Source: Priapulus caudatus
Taxonomy: Eukaryota > Priapulida > Priapulimorpha > Priapulimorphida > Priapulidae
Assembly (NCBI RefSeq): GCF_000485595.1
Contig: NW_014578501.1
Coordinates: 62,111 to 85,111 of the forward strand
Length of the DNA: 23,001 nt
Reading direction: 5' to 3'
This document shows positions 18,600 to 23,001 of the stretch, piece by piece. Position 1 is the first letter of the stretch. Every line of letters starts with the position of its first letter. The notes beneath the pieces were generated by a model, which searched no databases, was not told the DNA's origin, and saw only the letters and a list, made by a program, of their open reading frames with translations. Position numbers and translations under genes: made by a program.

Positions 18600-20030
18600 T
18601 CGTGTTGTCTGAAGAATGTGTGGCATTATTTAACTGCAAATGGCACATACCGGAGACTACCAGAAGAGTAAGCTCAATCCAGAAATTTCTCGTACTGCAA
18701 ATATGTCGATACACAAGAACCCTACATCGCTATCGTCGACATTGGAATGATTCTGGAGAAATGGGCGACATCCCATCAGCAGAAGACCGACAAACCCATG
18801 ATGGTACAACATACAAGTGGTCGGACTATGTCCACAAAGCTGGCCATCCATATCCTTTCGCGACATGGATGAGGCTAAACGTATCATCTGTGTGAACGAC
18901 CAGTATGACAGCAGCATACTCAACTAAAGATGACGAGCGAGAGCCCTGAGGGTGCAGGGTAAGCGCACATGTCCCACACTTAACATGAAATTGGGCGATC
19001 CTTTTCCCTCTTGTCCTGAGCATTCAGACGCTGCTTTGTAGCAGTAGCAAGCAAGCAGGCCGGCTACAAGCATGATATGCAGCTACCTGAACCAAGTGAT
19101 AGGACCGACTTTGCACAGACTGTTGAACCAAGACGTGGCCTGCATTCGGTTGAGAGCGGTCGTGATGGCGTATAACGAGGCGCGACCGGTGGCTAACCAT
19201 GAGATTGTCTACTCATGTTGGCTCCCACTGCACTAACTGTCAACGCCAACACGCAATGCAGAAACTACAGCTTTGATCAGTCTGAGGCTGGACACTAATA
19301 CTATTACTCCACTTATCGCACTTCTGCGCGAGTCAGGTTGCAATGACCCTGTTGTTATTGATGGGCAGCTTGATCTACCGAATGCATATGTCTCAGCAGC
19401 AGTAATCTCGCAGCAGCTGCCCGTATCCATTTGTATCAAGAGAATAGGAGTATCGGTCTCCTGTCATGGCCTGGTGACTGACGAGATGGCAGATTGTCTT
19501 GTGCGCATGCACTGCATGACAGGTGTGATGCAAAACATCAGGCTTCTAACGAGCAAGGGTTAAGATGTCCTGTATTGCCCAGATGGCGAAGAGCCCCTGT
19601 GGCGCGATGGCAGCTCTCTACTGTGCGGAGTATGATCTTGCCATGGAGGAGGAACGGTGATAGAAGAACTCTTCCACTTCACACGCAGATGTCGTCTATG
19701 CGACAAAAGAGTACTCCATGGCTGAGGCTCGCGCTTGTGAAGGGAATGAGAGTATGAAAAAGACAATCCTTTATACGTCTTCCTCCAGATGAGGATAGTC
19801 TCCGACAACAACTGTCTCCGCAGCCAACTACCTGGCGTACTCAGTGCGCGGCACTATTCCCTGAAAACCACCCGCTTCTGCCACCTCGGTCATGGCTGGG
19901 AGTTGTGTGTGGTCGCTTGTCGCCCTGTTCGCACACACGACCTGCTCTCGCCAGTGCAACTTACCTGCACACAGGAACCAAGCTGAAGACAGCGAAGACC
20001 GATGAGAACGATTCTCATCGATGAGGGAGT
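18600..20030 (+). pseudogene. Decayed gene B, related multi-copy family
   Basis: Frame-broken blocks on the plus strand resemble a family related to that of pseudogene A. They are: QEPYIAIVDIGM (18714), YDSSI after NDQ (18895), SLRLDTNTIT (about 19277), VSAAVISQQLPVSIC (about 19390-19435), MHCMTGVMQ (19507; compare HALTGCD in relatives), LLTSKG (about 19545), LPPDEDSLRQQL (19778), PENHPLLP (about 19860), HGWEL (about 19893) and THDLLSPVQLTC (about 19935). The family assignment is from memory and rests on block order. Stops and frameshifts are frequent, so it is dead. The part from about 19552 lies inside the right inverted arm, and the Cys-rich C-terminus seen in A is not evident here. Acidic conserved blocks in relatives recall PIN/FEN-type nucleases, which is speculation. 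Confidence 0.55.
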
Positions 20031-20766
20031 ACAAGAATTGTCAGAATCTGAAGGCTTCGCGAACATAAGTGTGGCTAGAAAACTCGATTCAGATTGATCT
20101 TACCTCTTTGATTCACAATACTAAGTTACTAAACATTATTGTATTGCCTATCTGGTGACGTTTACATGGTTTAATATATGCTAGTGATGGTGAAATATGA
20201 AGTTATTATGTTCAGTATTGTTTATACAGTTTATACATAACTTCATTTGATAAACCGTTAACAAACTATTAAAAAATAGATTATGTTATAGTAATTAGTT
20301 TGTGTTGTTACGTTACACTCACAGGCGTATGGTAAGCCCACTGGATATCTTGTCAACAAATGATATTAAAACGTAAAAGTGATGTCAGATTGCCGGATTC
20401 CTCATGGTTGATTTAGTGGAGCAAAGTGTAATTTATAGCTGCGAATTCTAGGTGCCCCTGGTTTGAAAAGTTCAAATTTTTTCAAGATGGTGCTGGGGTC
20501 GTCTTGGATAGTTTGGTCAAAATGATGTTTTATCATCAAATTGAATGTCAGAATCTGGAATCCTCGTGTTGATTTAGTTTAAAAAAAGTGTATTTAATAC
20601 TTGATTCTAGCTGCTCTGGTTCAAAAAGTTTGATTTTTTAAAAATCGGCGTCGGCAGCAATTTGGATTTGCCGCCCTAGCAAAAAATGCCAGCATTTTTT
20701 GGAGGCCGGGTTTTCTATTTTTTATAAAATAACGTCCATAGAAGGTCAAATCAATCGTTCAAACAT
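19552..20766 (-). repeat. Right arm of the 1.2-kb inverted repeat
   Basis: This is the reverse complement of 16924-18141. Matching blocks include GCAAGGGT at the inner end, GGCGAAGAGCCC, AGTACTCCATGG, CTTTATACGTCTT, GATAGTCTCCGACAACA, ATGAGAACGATTCTCAT, AACTCGATTCA, TTGTGTTGTTACGTTACACT, GGATAGTTTGGTCAAAATGA and GGCCGGGTTTTCTATTTTTT. The inner 480 bp are the 3' part of pseudogene B and the outer 740 bp are noncoding. Confidence 0.85.
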
Positions 20767-21028
20767 TACCAGAGAATGGTACGGCATTGAAGGTTCTGGA
20801 CGCCAACTATATGCAGTATTATGTCATGCTGAAGCCATAATTAGCGCTGTGCAAGTATGATATTTGTATATAGCATTTACAGGGCCCCTAGGTAGGATTT
20901 TTTTTCCCTGTAGCCAAACAATTAAGCCAGAATGCATTTCATGATAGCCAATTTGGATCCTGTTAGGCCACATTGTAGCCTAACTTTTCTGCACAAAAAG
21001 ACGATAAATAATTTTTCTTTTCTTTACA
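20767..21028. other. No gene recognised
   Basis: This is flank outside the right arm. ATTATGGCTTCAGCATGAC (reverse strand, near 20840) is loosely similar to ATTATGGCTTAACATG at the left end (16912), so the true right end could lie about 70 bp further out with an insertion. Nothing else is visible. Confidence 0.35.
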
Positions 21029-21633
21029 TTTTTTTTTTTTTTTTTTTCACAAACTTTTATATGCATGAAGTACAAAACTACAACTTATTTAATGCAAACA
21101 AACTATTATTCACCACATGTCTATGACTGAGCACTAAACACTAAATGATTCACGCACCATTGACTCTGACATGACAAGACATATCAAATTGACGGTCTGA
21201 AATTTTTTTTCTTCACTGCTGCAGTAAAAATCTCGCTATCTTTGGCACACCACTGGACATAGCACTGTTTCAAAGTCAAACATCTCCTTCTCCAGGGGCC
21301 TATCAAGGCCTTCAATTTTGAATTTTGGTTAGGAAATGTCAGCAAACACTTTCCTGTTTTCAGGTTATTTCTCAGAGCTGTTTTTAAACCAAAATTATGT
21401 CCTGCTAAACACGCCGCTCTCAGTAACATCAACTGTTGTGGGAGTGGTAGGGTCACAGACAGCTTACTTTTACAGTACCTGATCGCAGCAAATATGCAAC
21501 GGCACGCACGGCGCAACGCACCGCGACGTACGCACGCACGCAGTACAGTTATAGACAGTACTATACACACACTATAGTTATTTAACAGTAATACTAATAG
21601 TTTACGGAGAGTTTCACGCACAAATAGCCACAT
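21029..21633 (-). pseudogene. Possible retroposed sequence with A tail
   Basis: On the minus strand a 149-codon ORF (21633-21184) is followed about 136 bp later by a run of 19 As (Ts at 21029-21047 on the plus strand). ATTAAATAAG, a variant of the polyadenylation signal, lies about 45 bp before the run. The peptide contains LPLPQQLMLLRAACLAGHNF and GPWRRRCLTLKQCYVQWCAK, with no domain that I can name. The layout of ORF, short 3' tail and poly-A with no introns fits a retroposed copy or the 3' end of a retroposon. Chance cannot be excluded, and the coding status is doubtful. Confidence 0.3.
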
Positions 21634-21639
21634 GCATAT

Positions 21640-21934
21640 ACTCTACTACTGTTTGTAACTTCCGATGCTATTGAATCAGAAAAATTAGCTGCGCCATCAG
21701 AGCTGACTAATATTCGCCCAGTAGTACTTTATCAGTTTTTACTACTTGTTTAGCAGTACCCACACACAGATACACACAAACACACTACACGCATACACAT
21801 GCACGCACGCACAGCGGCGCAACATACACACGACGTGCACGCAGACGCCCTAAGAAAAAACCATTTGACTTTTGCCAGCGCCGTTGCCGGTCCGTGCCGT
21901 GTGTGGAGACAGGCCCGTTTTTTAAAACACCAGG
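21640..21934. other. CA/CACG-rich tract, no gene
   Basis: A degenerate microsatellite of ACAC and CGCACGCA units lies at about 21760-21842 (CACACACAGATACACACAAA), with a similar ACGCACGCACG stretch near 21530. The ORFs across it on both strands are incidental. Confidence 0.55.
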
Positions 21935-22335
21935 GTTTCTTCGAGGGAAAATTAGACAACTCAGTGGTAATTGCCCAGTTTGGGAAAAACGCACATAGAA
22001 ATGAATTCCAAAAGGCGTGCAGTAGGTCAGCGAATGTGGATTCTGGCAGGCAGATCGCGGGGAGAGAGTAGAGGGGTTTCTGGGGAGTCCTCCCCCGCAA
22101 AATTTAAAACATTTGAATGTCTTAGACTGCATTTTGATGCACCGTGACCGTTTAAATAAAATTCCACTTTTAAGCTAAATCGTTACTCTGTTAGCAGATC
22201 ACTACTAAGTCTCACGCCATCTGTCATCTTCGTGGGAGACTCACGCATCTGGACCATTCTCCGCGCTCAGTAACCGCATGCCCTACGCATTCTTTCACCA
22301 TTCACGGCCAAAAGAAAAAAAAACGAAAAAAGGGC
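21935..22335 (+). mobile_element. A-tailed dispersed repeat, copy 2
   Basis: This is the direct-orientation partner of 15880-16198. Order: TTTCTTCGAGGGAAAATTAG, CCCAGTTTGGGAAAAACGCA, GGAGAGAGTAGAGGGGTTTC, CAAAATTTAAAACATTTGAA, GACTCACGCATCTGGACC, GCCCTACGCATTCT, then an A-rich end (AAAAGAAAAAAAAACG). Relative to copy 1 it has about 90 extra bp (roughly 22130-22225). The two copies enclose the palindromic element but are 700 to 1,160 bp away from it, so they are not its termini. Confidence 0.6.
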
Positions 22336-22339
22336 AGCC

Positions 22340-23001
22340 CGTGACACCCCTGTACCCACGTCCGTGCTGTGCACATCGTGGCTCGTGCTTGCTGGCTTGG
22401 GGCAGCATTGATTGAAAGTACGGGGCGGCTGGGGACGCGAATGTCACTGATTGTTACAGTCGCAGTGGGTGTGGTTATTGCGTAATATGTAGGGTGGGCA
22501 CCGCGCTGGTATGAGGGAGCGACCAGCAAAACTTCCCGGAATCCGAGGAAAAAGCTGGCAATCAGGAATGACACAGGAAGTGTGCCCCCGGCAAGCGCAA
22601 AAAAGAAACGTTGCTGGTTTCGACGATGCAAAATAGGATCGATGGGGCCGATGCTTGCTGCGGTCATGTTATTATTACCGGGAAAATTTACGTTCGTGCA
22701 CTTTTTCCACAAATAAGACCTTTCAAAATCGCCAGAATTACTAATTGTTCGGCCATTGGCGGAATTGGCGAGTGGGTAGCGAGGCCTGTGGATTTATATT
22801 AATTACTACATATGATAATGTAGCATGTTGCGTCTATATGTGTAGATAATATGATACATATAAAATATGATAGGGCGCATATGTAAATTGTATGTTACAT
22901 GTACCAAGTCTAATTAGCTGTTACATCCCATGCGGATGTGTAGAGATAATTAGCCAATAGTGTGGGTGACACTAACATAAATAAAACGTGTTTATTCGGG
23001 A
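22340..23001. other. No gene recognised
   Basis: A minus-strand ORF of 136 codons (22302-22712) starts in this stretch and ends in the A-rich tail of the neighbouring repeat, read as Phe-rich sequence. It has no recognisable domain. The last 200 bp are AT-rich. The final bases contain AATAAAACGTGTTTATT, a short self-complementary sequence cut by the window edge. Confidence 0.35.
22910..22953. repeat. Small two-stem hairpin
   Basis: CTAATTA (22910-22916) pairs with TAATTAG (22947-22953), and inside it ACATCC (22923-22928) pairs with GGATGT (22934-22939) around CATGC. The function is unknown; this could be a MITE remnant. Confidence 0.5.

Larger units (their letters stand above)
16924..20766. 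mobile_element. Long-TIR palindromic element carrying pseudogene B
   Basis: Two inverted arms of about 1.2 kb (16924-18141 and 19552-20766) surround a unique centre of about 1.4 kb. The outermost matching bases are ATGTTTTGACGATTGATTTG on the left and, reversed on the right, ATGTTTGAACGATTGATTTG. The arms match through GGCCGGGTTT-type ends, subterminal tandem units, AT-rich middle parts and an inner coding-like segment. The layout, with long TIRs, subterminal repeats and a central relic gene, fits a foldback-type DNA transposon or an inverted duplication of the 3' half of gene B. No target site duplication was found, so the exact ends are uncertain. Confidence 0.75.

Noticed and set aside
21750-22132. 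ORFs of 115 and 116 codons on the minus strand
   Set aside because: They read through CA/CACG microsatellite and the A-tailed repeat; the Cys/Val-rich strings are caused by the simple repeat.
15880-22335. The direct repeats as LTRs of a retrotransposon
   Set aside because: They differ in length, end in A tails, lack the TG..CA ends I would expect, and the interior shows no reverse transcriptase or integrase; it is a palindromic element.
22302-22712. 136-codon minus-strand ORF
   Set aside because: It has no recognisable domain, its C-terminus is Phe-rich because it reads the A-rich tail of a repeat, and it has no supporting context.

Overview
The window looks like nuclear DNA of a repeat-rich invertebrate animal, most likely marine and possibly a mollusc or other lophotrochozoan. 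The reasons are that no long intact ORF is present, the short coding stretches end at splice-like sites, and hAT-type and foldback repeats are nested. The decayed coding blocks also resemble an uncharacterised multi-copy protein family that I associate from memory with corals and molluscs. The assignment is inference. No rRNA, intact tRNA, CRISPR array or bacterial operon is visible.

Layout: 1-850 is a purine/pyrimidine minisatellite whose strand switches near 210, so it is an inverted array. 851-2300 is mostly unannotated AT-rich DNA. 2300-4456 is a repeat nest: a 154-bp tandem dimer, then a foldback element whose two arms have been pushed apart by two hAT-like insertions. 4919-7525 holds six exon-like stretches on the minus strand. 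Two join in phase, while the last three have in-frame TGA codons, suggesting a partial or dying gene. A short GAPDH N-terminus-like fragment (8893) and a tRNA-derived SINE head (9185-9255) follow.

9835-14105 holds a 2.8-kb, heavily frameshifted pseudogene (A) on the plus strand, flanked by inverted repeat arms. 14110-16920 is mostly unassigned, with one signal-peptide ORF, an A-tailed dispersed repeat and a strong hairpin. 16924-20766 is a 3.8-kb palindromic element with 1.2-kb inverted arms. It holds a second pseudogene (B) of the same general kind, whose C-terminal part lies inside the right arm and is mirrored in the left arm. 21029-21633 looks like a retroposed sequence on the minus strand, and 21935-22335 is a second copy of the A-tailed repeat.

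Nothing here appears to be an intact working gene. The most interesting signal is that both pseudogenes of this family sit between inverted repeats, which suggests that the family is carried by a long-TIR mobile element.
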